Counted from the first letter of the stretch, positions 1 through 6,796 are shown. The stretch is 12,405 nucleotides of DNA from Treponema sp. (GCA_031267115.1 JAIRZS010000277.1:1-12405), one strand, 5' to 3'. Notes: generated by a model not told the origin, from the sequence alone. Numbers and translations are program-made.

Positions 1-47
1 TATTTACACGCTAAAAAAACATGGTCAAATATCCCGGCCGAAAAGTT

Positions 48-77
48 TTGACAAGATAATAAAAATGGCTCTACAAT
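48..77 (+). promoter_or_regulatory. Sigma70-type promoter of glpF
   Basis: A perfect -35 box TTGACA lies at 48-53 and a near-perfect -10 box TACAAT at 72-77, separated by 18 bases. Transcription would start near 84, giving a leader of only about 20 bases before the glpF ATG at 105. The same two hexamers with the same 18-base spacing occur again upstream of glpK. No operator-like palindrome is evident around it. Confidence 0.75.
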
Positions 78-104
78 TAGGAAAACTTTTTTAGGAGGCA
101 GTTT

Positions 105-797
105 ATGTCTGTGTACTTAGCGGAGTTTATCGGGACATTCCTTCTCGTTCTTCTTGGCGACGGAGTCGTCGCCAATGTCATTTTGTCCAAAACAAAAGGC
201 AATAGTGCTGGGTGGATTGTCATCACGGTTGGCTGGGCACTGGCGGTCTTTATTCCCGCTACCATGTTCGGCGCGGCGAGCGGGGCCCATTTTAACCCGG
301 CTCTTACCCTCGGCCTGGCGGCTATCGGCAGTCTCAGCTGGAACCTCGTTCCCGGCTACATCCTCACCCAGTTTGCGGGCGCCTTTGTCGGGGCTTTCTT
401 CGTGTGGCTCATGTACAAAAACCACTTCGACAGCACGGACGATCCCGGCACCCAGCTTGGGGTTTTCTCAACCGGCCCCGGCATCCGGAGCCCCGCCTTA
501 AATCTCATCAGTGAAATAATCGGCACCTTTGTACTGGTCTTCGCCATTCTGGGCGTCGGCGCCGCGAGCGGCGGCACCTGGGGCGTTTGGGCCATTATCT
601 GCTCAATCGGTATAAGCCTTGGAGGTACCACAGGTTACGCGATTAACCCGGCCCGCGATCTGGGCCCCCGTATCGCTCACGCGGTTCTTCCCATAAAAGG
701 CAAAGGCTCTTCCGATTGGGGCTATGCGTGGATTCCGGTCGTCGGCCCGATTATCGGCGCGCTTCTGGGCGCCCTTCTGGGGAATGCGCTGTTTTAA
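105..797 (+). CDS. glpF: Glycerol facilitator (aquaglyceroporin, MIP family)
   Basis: Inner-membrane channel for facilitated entry of glycerol and other small polyols, probably including dihydroxyacetone. The 230-residue protein has six hydrophobic segments and two half-helix signature motifs, NPA at residues 64-66 and NPARD at 181-185. The Asp after NPAR is typical of glycerol facilitators rather than strict water channels. By counting from the motifs to E. coli GlpF, the selectivity filter reads Trp44, Gly169, Tyr178, Arg184 (E. coli Trp48, Gly191, Phe200, Arg206), so only the Phe is changed, to Tyr, as in some animal aquaglyceroporins. The start is well set by AGGAGG at 93-98 followed by ATG after 6 bases. 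It is the first gene after a strong promoter and precedes the DHA kinase operon, which fits substrate uptake for this locus. It is a little shorter than E. coli GlpF (281 aa), mainly in loops and tail. Confidence 0.95.
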   Translation: MSVYLAEFIGTFLLVLLGDGVVANVILSKTKGNSAGWIVITVGWALAVFIPATMFGAASGAHFNPALTLGLAAIGSLSWNLVPGYILTQFAGAFVGAFFVWLMYKNHFDSTDDPGTQLGVFSTGPGIRSPALNLISEIIGTFVLVFAILGVGAASGGTWGVWAIICSIGISLGGTTGYAINPARDLGPRIAHAVLPIKGKGSSDWGYAWIPVVGPIIGALLGALLGNALF

Positions 798-826
798 TAG
801 CCGTTGAATTGAACAAGACAAGCGGT

Positions 827-966
827 GTAAGTATTCAGTCTATCACTGCCCATAAATGCCAAACGGAGGGGGTCCAGACCCCCTCGTTCAACCGGACATT
901 GCAAAAAAAGTCTTGTCAAGACTTTTTTGCGGAGCGGGGGCTTTAGCCCCCCGACTGAATAGTTAC
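827..966. repeat. Composite nested inverted repeat (REP/MITE-like)
   Basis: The outer arms 827-840 and 953-966 are inverted copies matching at 13 of 14 positions, with a perfect 9-base core (TATTCAGTC/GACTGAATA). Inside are three more hairpins: a perfect 9-bp stem GAGGGGGTC/GACCCCCTC at 866-874/877-885, an A/T-rich hairpin at 901-930, and GGGGGCT/AGCCCCC at 936-942/945-951. The outer ends resemble those of the 8650-8730 element, which suggests a dispersed family. Whether it is a mobile miniature element or an RNA structure cannot be decided from one window. Confidence 0.7.
901..930. terminator. Possible bidirectional terminator after glpF
   Basis: An A7 tract, the stem GTCTTG/CAAGAC, and a T6 tract form a nearly perfect palindrome ending in GC on both sides. 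An A-tract/stem/T-tract layout can act as a rho-independent terminator in either direction. The stem is short and only half GC, and it sits inside the larger inverted repeat 827-966, so it may simply be part of that element. If it terminates, glpF and dhaK are only partly co-transcribed. Confidence 0.4.
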
Positions 967-1183
967 CAAGCGGTTTAATTTTTCCCGTCAAATAAGCTTT
1001 CCCAAAATCTCCTTGGGTTTTGGGAAGCGCTTATTCGGCGGGAAGTCCCGGGCCGGAGGCCCGGTTATCCCGGGGGCTTATGTTCCGCCGTTACCGGCGG
1101 AGGCTGAACCGCCCCGGAACCTTCCCCGCGCAGGCGGGTTTCCGGATATTAACGCCCCCGAATAGGTTTTTAGGAGAAACATA

Positions 1184-2182
1184 ATGAAGAAAATAATCAA
1201 TTCCCCCGATGCCCTTGTTGACGAAATGCTGAACGGGCTGGTTTTAGCGTACCCGCAATACGTAACCCGGGTTCCGGACAGCGCTGTTATTGCTCGGAGC
1301 GCCAAGAAATCCAAAAAAGTCGCCCTTGTGTCCGGCGGCGGGTCCGGGCATGAGCCGTCACATGCCGGGTTTGTCGGGGAAGGCATGCTCGACGCGGCGG
1401 TCTGCGGGGCAGTTTTTACCTCGCCCACTCCCGACGAGGTATTCAAGGCGATCAAGGCGGTCCAGACCGAGGCGGGCGTACTCCTGATAATAAAGAACTA
1501 TACCGGCGATGTGCTGAATTTTGAAATGGCTATGGAAATGGCCGAGGGCGAAGGCATCAAAGTTGCCAAAGTCATCGTCAATGATGATGTCGCGGTTATG
1601 AACAGCACCTATACCGTCGGGCGCAGGGGGATTGCCGGTACCGTTTTGGTCCACAAAATTACCGGCGCCGCCGCGGAGGCCGGTTTAAGCCTGGAAGAGG
1701 TGCAGAAAGTCGCCGAGAAGGCGATCGCCAGTGTCAGGACTATGGGCATGGCTCTCAGCCCCTGTATTGTCCCCGCCGCGGGAAAACCCGGTTTTACCCT
1801 TGCCGACGACGAGGTTGAGATCGGGCTGGGAATCCACGGGGAACCCGGCGTTTCCAAAGAGAAGCTCCAGAGCGCCGACAAGACCGTTGCCGTACTCCTC
1901 GACAAAATTTGCGCCGATATGCCGCTTGGCGGCGGGGATGAAATAGCCCTGCTGGTAAATGGATTGGGCGGCACGCCCCTGATGGAACTATTGGTAGCGA
2001 ACCGCAAGGCCAATGAAATTATCACGGGGAAGGGCGTAAAGATACATAATACCAATGTCGGTAACTATATGACCTCAATAGAAATGGCCGGTTTTTCCCT
2101 GTCGGTGTTGAAACTTGACGGGGAAATAAAAAAATTCTACGACGCGAAAGCGGATACGATAGCCTATAAGGTTTTCGCGTAA
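1184..2182 (+). CDS. dhaK: PTS-dependent dihydroxyacetone kinase, DHA-binding subunit DhaK
   Basis: Cytoplasmic subunit that binds DHA covalently and receives phosphate from ADP-bound DhaL to make DHAP. The 332-residue protein keeps the E. coli active-site numbering exactly: His56 (in GGGSGHEPSHAG), Asp109 (in NYTGDVLNFE) and His218 (in GLGIHGEPG), the last being the residue that forms the hemiaminal bond with the substrate. The NDDVAV and YTVGRRGIAGTV blocks typical of the family are present. It lacks a fused ATP-binding DhaL domain, which marks the PTS-type rather than the ATP-dependent enzyme. The start is supported by AGGAG at 1172-1176 eight bases before ATG. It is the first gene of the run dhaK–dhaL–dhaM–ptsH–ptsI. 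Confidence 0.97.
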   Translation: MKKIINSPDALVDEMLNGLVLAYPQYVTRVPDSAVIARSAKKSKKVALVSGGGSGHEPSHAGFVGEGMLDAAVCGAVFTSPTPDEVFKAIKAVQTEAGVLLIIKNYTGDVLNFEMAMEMAEGEGIKVAKVIVNDDVAVMNSTYTVGRRGIAGTVLVHKITGAAAEAGLSLEEVQKVAEKAIASVRTMGMALSPCIVPAAGKPGFTLADDEVEIGLGIHGEPGVSKEKLQSADKTVAVLLDKICADMPLGGGDEIALLVNGLGGTPLMELLVANRKANEIITGKGVKIHNTNVGNYMTSIEMAGFSLSVLKLDGEIKKFYDAKADTIAYKVFA

Positions 2183-2218
2183 GAATTTTGAAGGGGGGCC
2201 GGGCATGGGAATTCCGGC

Positions 2219-2232
2219 CCTCCGCGCGGAGG
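2219..2232. repeat. Perfect GC palindrome in the dhaK–dhaL gap
   Basis: CCTCCGCGCGGAGG is a perfect 14-base palindrome, preceded by a 6-bp stem GGCCGG/CCGGCC spanning about 2197-2219. It lies in the gap before the preferred dhaL start (or inside the N-terminal extension if the 2205 start is used). It could tune the relative expression of dhaK and dhaL as an mRNA hairpin, or be a protein-binding site. It has no T-tract, so it is not a typical terminator. Confidence 0.45.
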
Positions 2233-2309
2233 AGTTCCGGCTGTTTTTAGAATCGGAATCGGGCGGCAGCCTTGTTTTACCCGGAGCGGAAGAAAAGATA
2301 AGGAAAAAG

Positions 2310-2939
2310 ATGAGTATACTAACTGAGCAGGTAGTTGTAATCATTACCGAAATCGCGAAAACAATAGAGGCCAATAAGCAGTACCTTTGCGATCTTGACG
2401 CGGCGATAGGCGACGGCGATCACGGTTTTAATATGGCCCGGGGCTTTGACGTGGCGGTTAAGAATTTGGCGGAGAAGCCTTCGGAAACCATAGGCGACGC
2501 GTTAAAGACTACCGCAATGGCCCTTATCTCGAATGTAGGCGGGGCGTCGGGGCCTTTGTACGGAACCTTATTCCTCAGGGCGGGTGGAGTTGCCAAAGAC
2601 TTTAAGGTTCTTAACCTATCCTTGTTTAACGAGTGCCTTAAAGAGGGTATTGCCGGGGTACAGGCGCGGGGGAAGGCGGTGCTCGGGGAAAAGACAATGC
2701 TTGACGTGCTTATCCCCGTCCTGGAGTCGCTCGAAAAAAGCAGCGCGGAAGGGGTCTTGTGCAAGAAAGCTTTTGAAACCGCGCTTGCGGTCGCGCAGGA
2801 ATGCGCGGAAAAAACCAAAGAAATCAAAGCGACCAAGGGCCGCGCGTCGTATTTGGGGGATCGCAGTATTGGGCATATCGATCCGGGGGCAATGTCAAGC
2901 TGCCTCATCATCCGGACAATATACGACTCTATAACGTAG
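2310..2939 (+). CDS. dhaL: Dihydroxyacetone kinase, ADP-binding phosphotransfer subunit DhaL
   Basis: Cytoplasmic subunit that holds ADP as a cofactor; the ADP is phosphorylated by DhaM to ATP and then passes phosphate to DHA on DhaK. From the ATG at 2310 the product is 209 residues, close to E. coli DhaL (210). The magnesium-binding aspartates then fall at the E. coli positions: Asp30, Asp35 and Asp37 in the block DAAIGDGDHGFNM. The C-terminal KGRASYLGDRSIGHIDPGA block is also typical. The same frame stays open to an ATG at 2205, which would add 35 residues with no family counterpart; AAGGA at 2300-2304, 5 bases before 2310, and the Asp numbering favour the shorter form. It follows dhaK after a 127-base gap and precedes dhaM by 8 bases. 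Confidence 0.95.
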   Translation: MSILTEQVVVIITEIAKTIEANKQYLCDLDAAIGDGDHGFNMARGFDVAVKNLAEKPSETIGDALKTTAMALISNVGGASGPLYGTLFLRAGGVAKDFKVLNLSLFNECLKEGIAGVQARGKAVLGEKTMLDVLIPVLESLEKSSAEGVLCKKAFETALAVAQECAEKTKEIKATKGRASYLGDRSIGHIDPGAMSSCLIIRTIYDSIT

Positions 2940-2947
2940 GCTGGTTT

Positions 2948-3334
2948 ATGGTATCGTTATTACTTGTATCGCATAGTGAAAAAATTGTGGAAGGTACCCG
3001 CGACATCGCGCTGCAAATGGCCGGCGAGGCGGAAATCGCCATTGTAGGCGGTACCAAAGACGGCAGCCTTGGCGCCGATTTTGACTCAACTTTTGAAAAG
3101 CTGCAAGAGCTTGTGCAGAAGGGCGATGTCATTGTGCTTGCGGATTTGGGTTCCGCGCGTATGACATGCCAGATGGCCGCCGAAGCCCTTGATGCGGAAT
3201 TATACAAACGGGTGTATTTGTGCGACGCGGCCCTGGTTGAAGGCGGGCTGGTCGCCGCCGTCGCCATAGCGGGAGGTCAGAATACGGCTTCCGTGCTGGA
3301 ACAGTTACAAGAATTTATAATTAACAAGGACTAG
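2948..3334 (+). CDS. dhaM: DHA kinase phosphotransfer subunit DhaM (EIIA-Man-like domain only)
   Basis: Passes phosphate from phospho-HPr to ADP bound on DhaL. The 128-residue product begins MVSLLLVSHS, placing the phospho-acceptor His at residue 9 as in E. coli DhaM. The VLADLGSA block and the LVEG motif near residues 97-100 are characteristic. Unlike E. coli DhaM (about 470 aa, EIIA–HPr–EI fused) this is the EIIA domain alone; the missing functions are supplied by the next two genes in the same order. The ATG at 2948 is chosen because it gives the family N-terminus; the open frame upstream runs back through dhaL and is not meaningful. The ribosome site is weak (AGG overlapping the dhaL stop), so translational coupling to dhaL is likely. 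Confidence 0.94.
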   Translation: MVSLLLVSHSEKIVEGTRDIALQMAGEAEIAIVGGTKDGSLGADFDSTFEKLQELVQKGDVIVLADLGSARMTCQMAAEALDAELYKRVYLCDAALVEGGLVAAVAIAGGQNTASVLEQLQEFIINKD

Positions 3335-3393
3335 GCCGGTTTCAGTACCATGGCCGGCCCGGTACCCTCCGGAAAACCCAGAAAAGAGGCAAA

Positions 3394-3651
3394 ATGGTTA
3401 GTTTTAAATATACGCTTAAGGTTGAAGAAGGCCTTCATGCGCGCCCGGCGGGGAGATTCGCGAAAAAGGCCCAGGAGTACGCGGAAGACATTGTTATAAA
3501 AAAAGGAGAAATGTCTTCCAGCGCGAAACGGTTGTTTTCCGTTATCAACTTGCAGGCCCGGACAGGGGACGAAATAGAAATTACCGTTTCCGGCGATAAT
3601 GAAGAGCGGGTCGCGAAAGAAATGGAGGAATATTGCGCCAGTTCATTGTAA
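3394..3651 (+). CDS. ptsH: Phosphocarrier protein HPr, with Arg at the Ser46 position
   Basis: Small cytoplasmic phosphocarrier (85 aa) that takes phosphate from Enzyme I and gives it to EIIA-type proteins, here most likely DhaM. The active-site block EEGLHARPAG puts the phospho-acceptor at His15 with Arg17 and Pro18, as in all active HPr proteins. Aligned to E. coli (AKSLF) and B. subtilis (LKSIM) HPr, the regulatory Ser46 is replaced by Arg46 (AKRLF; codon CGG at 3529-3531). This HPr therefore should not be a substrate of HPr kinase at the usual site, which suggests it is dedicated to phosphotransfer for the DHA system rather than carbon catabolite control. AGAGG at 3385-3389 precedes the ATG by 4 bases. 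It lies 59 bases after dhaM and 28 before ptsI. Confidence 0.93.
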   Translation: MVSFKYTLKVEEGLHARPAGRFAKKAQEYAEDIVIKKGEMSSSAKRLFSVINLQARTGDEIEITVSGDNEERVAKEMEEYCASSL

Positions 3652-3679
3652 AAAACAAGAATAGCGGAGGGTTTGACCG

Positions 3680-5353
3680 GTGAAAATACTTCAGGGGCAG
3701 GGCGCCGCGGGCGGTATCGCCGTTGGCCCTGTTTTTTTTCTGGTGAAAAAAAACAGGGAAATCCCGCAGCGGCACATTGATGATGTACAGGCCGAATTGG
3801 CCAGGGCGGACGCCGCCCGCGCCAAAGCTATCGCCCAGCTGGAAACCCTGTACCAGGAAGCGCTTAAGACGCTTGGAGAGGAAGACGCGGAACTGTTTCA
3901 GACCCACCAGATGATGCTCTCCGATCTTGATTACACGGAATCGCTTACCGGCATTATTACCAATGAAAAAATGAACGCGGAATACGCGGTTATGAAGACC
4001 TCTGAGACTCTTGCGGGTATGTTCGAAAACATGGACGATCCGTATTTGCAGGCCCGGTCGGCGGATGTCCGCGATGTGTCCGGGCGGCTTTTGGATGTTT
4101 TGCAGGGCCGCGACCCGGCTGAGGTTATCATCCGCGATTCCGCCATTATCGCGGCGGACGATCTCTCGCCCAGCGAAACCCTCGGCCTTGACCGGAGCAA
4201 AATCGCCGGTTTTGTGACCAGGGAGGGTTCGGTGAATTCCCACACCGCGATTTTTGCCAGGAACATGGGCATTCCGGCGGTTGTCGCGCTGGGAGACGGC
4301 CTTGGCCCGGATTGCGGCGGCATGATGGCGGCAATCGACGGGGCATCGGGAACGCTTTATCTGGAACCGGACGACGCCGTAATGGCCCGTATGCGGGGCG
4401 AATACGAGAATCAAAAACAGGAAAAGGCCGGGCTTGCGGCTTTAAAGGGGCAGCCGAACCGCAGCATAGACGGCAGGCTGATGGAACTTTTTGCCAATGC
4501 CGGCAGTCTTGACGACATTGATTCCGCATTGTCCAATGACGCGCGCGGCATCGGGCTGTTTCGCAGCGAATCCCTCTATCTGGAAAGCAAGGATTACCCC
4601 TCGGAAGACCGTCAGTTTGAAATCTACAAAGCCGCTGCCGAAAAAATGGCGGGCCGCCAGGTAATCATCAGGACCCTGGACATAGGCGCGGACAAGCAGG
4701 CCGGCTATTTCAAGCTTCCCCCCGAGCAGAATCCCGCCCTTGGGCTGCGGGCTATTCGCATCTGTTTTGATCGCCCGGAAATTTTTATCACCCAGCTCAG
4801 GGCACTTTACCGCGCCTCGGCTTTCGGCAATATCGCGATCATGTTCCCGATGATTGCCTCGGTGTGGGAACTGCGCCAGGCGATTGGGTTCGCTTCCCAG
4901 GCAAAAGAGCAGCTTGCGGAGGAAGGCAGGGCTTTTTCCCCGGATCTTAAGCTCGGGATCATGATAGAAACCCCCGCCGCGGCTATTATCAGCGACATTC
5001 TTGCCAGGGAAGCCGATTTTTTCAGTATCGGGACAAACGATCTGACCCAGTACACGCTTGCCGCCGACCGCCAGAACAGCAGTATCGGCAAATACGCTGA
5101 TACGCATCATCAGGCGGTTTTGCGCCTTATCCGGCTTACTGCCGAAAACGCGCACAAGGCGGGAATTGCCGTCGGGATATGCGGCGAGCTGGCGGGGGAC
5201 CCCTCGCTTACGGAGACATTTTTACGGATGGGGATAGACGAATTGTCGGTTTCGCCGCCCGCTATTTTGCCCCTGCGGAAAAAAATCCGGGAAACGGATC
5301 TGCGCCTTGCCGGCCCTCCTGACGACGGATCATCCTTTATCGTACAAGATTAG
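3680..5353 (+). CDS. ptsI: PEP-protein phosphotransferase (PTS Enzyme I)
   Basis: Cytoplasmic enzyme that autophosphorylates from PEP and phosphorylates HPr, starting the relay to DHA. The 557-residue protein has the N-terminal HPr-binding/phosphohistidine domain with the active-site His188 (NSHTAIFARNMGIPAVV), followed by the PEP-binding barrel: GIGLFRSE near 291-297, the RTLDIGADK block near 331-339, GIMIETPAA near 426-434, GTNDLTQYTLAADR at 451-464, and the acid/base Cys501 in GICGELAGD. The start is GTG at 3680, with GGAGG at 3666-3670 nine bases before it. The C-terminus is short and unusual after the conserved SVSPPAILPLRKKIRE: its last 24 bases overlap the 3' end of an oppositely oriented transposase, so the original tail was probably replaced by inserted DNA. 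All core catalytic residues are intact. Confidence 0.95.
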   Translation: MKILQGQGAAGGIAVGPVFFLVKKNREIPQRHIDDVQAELARADAARAKAIAQLETLYQEALKTLGEEDAELFQTHQMMLSDLDYTESLTGIITNEKMNAEYAVMKTSETLAGMFENMDDPYLQARSADVRDVSGRLLDVLQGRDPAEVIIRDSAIIAADDLSPSETLGLDRSKIAGFVTREGSVNSHTAIFARNMGIPAVVALGDGLGPDCGGMMAAIDGASGTLYLEPDDAVMARMRGEYENQKQEKAGLAALKGQPNRSIDGRLMELFANAGSLDDIDSALSNDARGIGLFRSESLYLESKDYPSEDRQFEIYKAAAEKMAGRQVIIRTLDIGADKQAGYFKLPPEQNPALGLRAIRICFDRPEIFITQLRALYRASAFGNIAIMFPMIASVWELRQAIGFASQAKEQLAEEGRAFSPDLKLGIMIETPAAAIISDILAREADFFSIGTNDLTQYTLAADRQNSSIGKYADTHHQAVLRLIRLTAENAHKAGIAVGICGELAGDPSLTETFLRMGIDELSVSPPAILPLRKKIRETDLRLAGPPDDGSSFIVQD

Positions 5354-6502
5354 ATCCCGGACGAATCTGTCCCATAGTTTGCTTTCCTCTTTTGCCCGGA
5401 GCGTTAATATGTACTGCGCGTTTGTTTTGTCCCATTTGGATCTTGCCTGCATACAGCGCTTCTGCAAGGCAATCTTGTTTTCGTGTTCAATAGGGCCGTT
5501 GCCTATATAATAGCCCCTGGTCCTGTAGAGCGCGTAATCGATCCTGCCCCGGTTATTATAAACATGGGTATAGGGGTTTATGATGCCGGGCGGGACGGGT
5601 ATTTGTTCGTATCGTTTTAGCTTGCCCAGGGCCTCCTCGCTCCTGCTGTTTTTCAGCAGGGAGAGGATTTCATCCGTCCGGAAATTTTTTCCCCCCGTTT
5701 GACGGAGGTATCTGCCGAAAGTACGCAGGTTTTCTTCAAGGTGGTAGAATTCGAGAATCTGTACGGCATCGGGGAACAGCTCGTCGCATACGGCGCGGAC
5801 CCAGTCCGCCCCGTTGGAAAGAACCACTGTTTGCTCATAGCGCCCGTAGCCGTTCCGTACCGCGCATTCAAAAAAAAGCTGTTTGAATGCCGGCAGATCC
5901 GCTATTACGGCGACGTATTCCTTTTCGGAAATATTATAAACCACTTCGTTTTTCCTTACTATCAGGCTGCCGCTGTTGAAGACGATCCCCAGGCTGATCC
6001 GCCCCGGGGCTGTTCCGGAATTGCCCGTTTTCCGCATATTTATTGTGTTGTCGTCCGCCGCTATGTACAAGACCCCGCGTTTGTCCCCGCGCCGGGGCAT
6101 ATTTGCCCTGTTTTCATAGGCCGCCCTGGCCCTTTGCAGATCGGCGTCAAAAACACGTTTCCCGATAAAACAGGTTATTTTCCGTATTTGGCAGTCGGTT
6201 ATTCTGGCCCGGAAGTGTCCCTGCAGTATTTTTTCCGCCATCTTAAAGGAGAACTGCCCCTGGCCCCAAAAGGCGGTTTCCGCCATCATCAGCCTGGTCA
6301 TCTTGAAGGGCAGCCTGTCTATGCCCAGGTATTCGTCCAGGGGTATCTGTTCCCTTATGCCCGCGTCGCCGTCAATGACGCCATTTTTAAGCCTCAGGAT
6401 GCTCCGCCTTACGCAGAGCTCCCCGTTGATGGTTTGTATTTTCCGAACCCGCTTGCCCCCGTTGACAACAGTTACGCCTTTAGCGCGTAATTCGGTTTTT
6501 TT
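5330..6502 (-). pseudogene. Transposase catalytic part (-1 frame), probable inactive copy
   Basis: The frame opens just after a TAA at 6503-6505, inside the A9 run, so it can only be reached from the first frame by slippage there; an internal ATG at 6301 would give 323 aa but loses about 67 residues of conserved-looking sequence (GVTVVNGGKRVRKIQ onward). The DDE elements are: first Asp in LYIAADDNTINMR, second position in VVLSNGADWV, and Glu in GNGPIEHENK. In relatives the second block reads DGA; here it is Asn (AAC, + strand codon 5813-5815), one transition away from Asp. This change at a probable catalytic residue, plus the frameshift, argues that the copy is dead or needs help in trans. 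The stop TGA (5330-5332) overlaps the end of ptsI. Confidence 0.6.
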
Positions 6503-6726
6503 TTACGGATCAGGTCCTTTTCCGGTATGGTTTTGATATAATCGTTGTAGAGTTTTGAAATGGCCTTATTGTTCTCTGTTTTGAGTTTCCCCATGAGGGA
6601 CTCAAGCCTGCCAATTGTGATCTCGCTGTTTTCGGTTAATTGCCTTAATTCCGCGATATTGCCCAGTATATTCCGGGAAATTTCTTCTATCGATTCCCGG
6701 GCCATCTGTTCGTAGCTTTTTTTCAT
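6472..6726 (-). CDS. Transposase N-terminal part (first frame, 84 aa)
   Basis: Starts at ATG (6726-6724 on the - strand) with GAGG eight bases upstream. The product is hydrophilic and helical, with a probable coiled coil around residues 10-65 (heptad-like Ile/Leu spacing). It runs through an A9 run encoding Lys-Lys-Lys (residues 74-76) and stops ten codons later at 6472-6474. The remainder of the transposase continues in the -1 frame. In related full-length transposases this helical region is the N-terminus of a single protein. Alone it has no catalytic residues. Confidence 0.6.
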   Translation of the reverse strand: MKKSYEQMARESIEEISRNILGNIAELRQLTENSEITIGRLESLMGKLKTENNKAISKLYNDYIKTIPEKDLIRKKKPNYALKA

Positions 6727-6796
6727 TTTGATCGCCTCGTATCTAAAAGGAATTACCCGCTAAATAAAACTGCTCAAAATTTTAAGATTAAACTTT

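Larger units (their letters stand above)
798..1183. other. Hairpin-rich spacer between glpF and dhaK
   Basis: No credible gene is seen in these 386 bases. The first part (827-966) is a nested inverted-repeat element described separately. The second part (967-1183) holds further stems: an imperfect long hairpin 984-1042, CCGGGCC/GGCCCGG at 1048-1054/1058-1064, and TCCGCCG/CGGCGGA at 1084-1090/1095-1101. A distal pairing of GGGGGC (1072-1077) with GCCCCC (1153-1158) could enclose several of these. No convincing promoter was found directly before dhaK, so dhaK may be read from the glpF promoter or from a promoter I cannot recognise. Confidence 0.6.
5330..6726 (-). mobile_element. ISKra4-like insertion sequence relic, transposase in two frames
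   Basis: Read on the - strand, 6726 to 5330 encodes a whole transposase of about 465 residues if one -1 shift is made at an A9 run (T9 on the + strand, 6496-6504). The N-terminal helical part, the DDE core and the C-terminal block ending QYILTLRAKEESKLWDRF resemble ISKra4-family transposases (family call from memory, not searched). I could not find matching terminal inverted repeats outside the gene, and its stop codon lies inside ptsI. The element therefore is probably decayed at the ends, or its left boundary is inside ptsI. It sits between ptsI and glpK and may have separated two parts of one operon. Confidence 0.65.

Noticed and set aside
716..946. 76-codon + strand open frame at the glpF end
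   Set aside because: Starts inside glpF in another frame and runs through the inverted-repeat element; no ribosome site or family match.
827..966. CRISPR array or tRNA in the repeat-rich spacers
   Set aside because: Repeats are inverted and nested, not regularly spaced direct repeats, and no cloverleaf fold was seen.
3581..4414. 277-codon - strand open frame opposite ptsI
   Set aside because: Antisense to a strongly conserved Enzyme I sequence; long shadow frames are common in GC-rich coding DNA.
5699..6490. 263-codon + strand open frame opposite the transposase
   Set aside because: Antisense to a frame with clear transposase motifs; no family features of its own.
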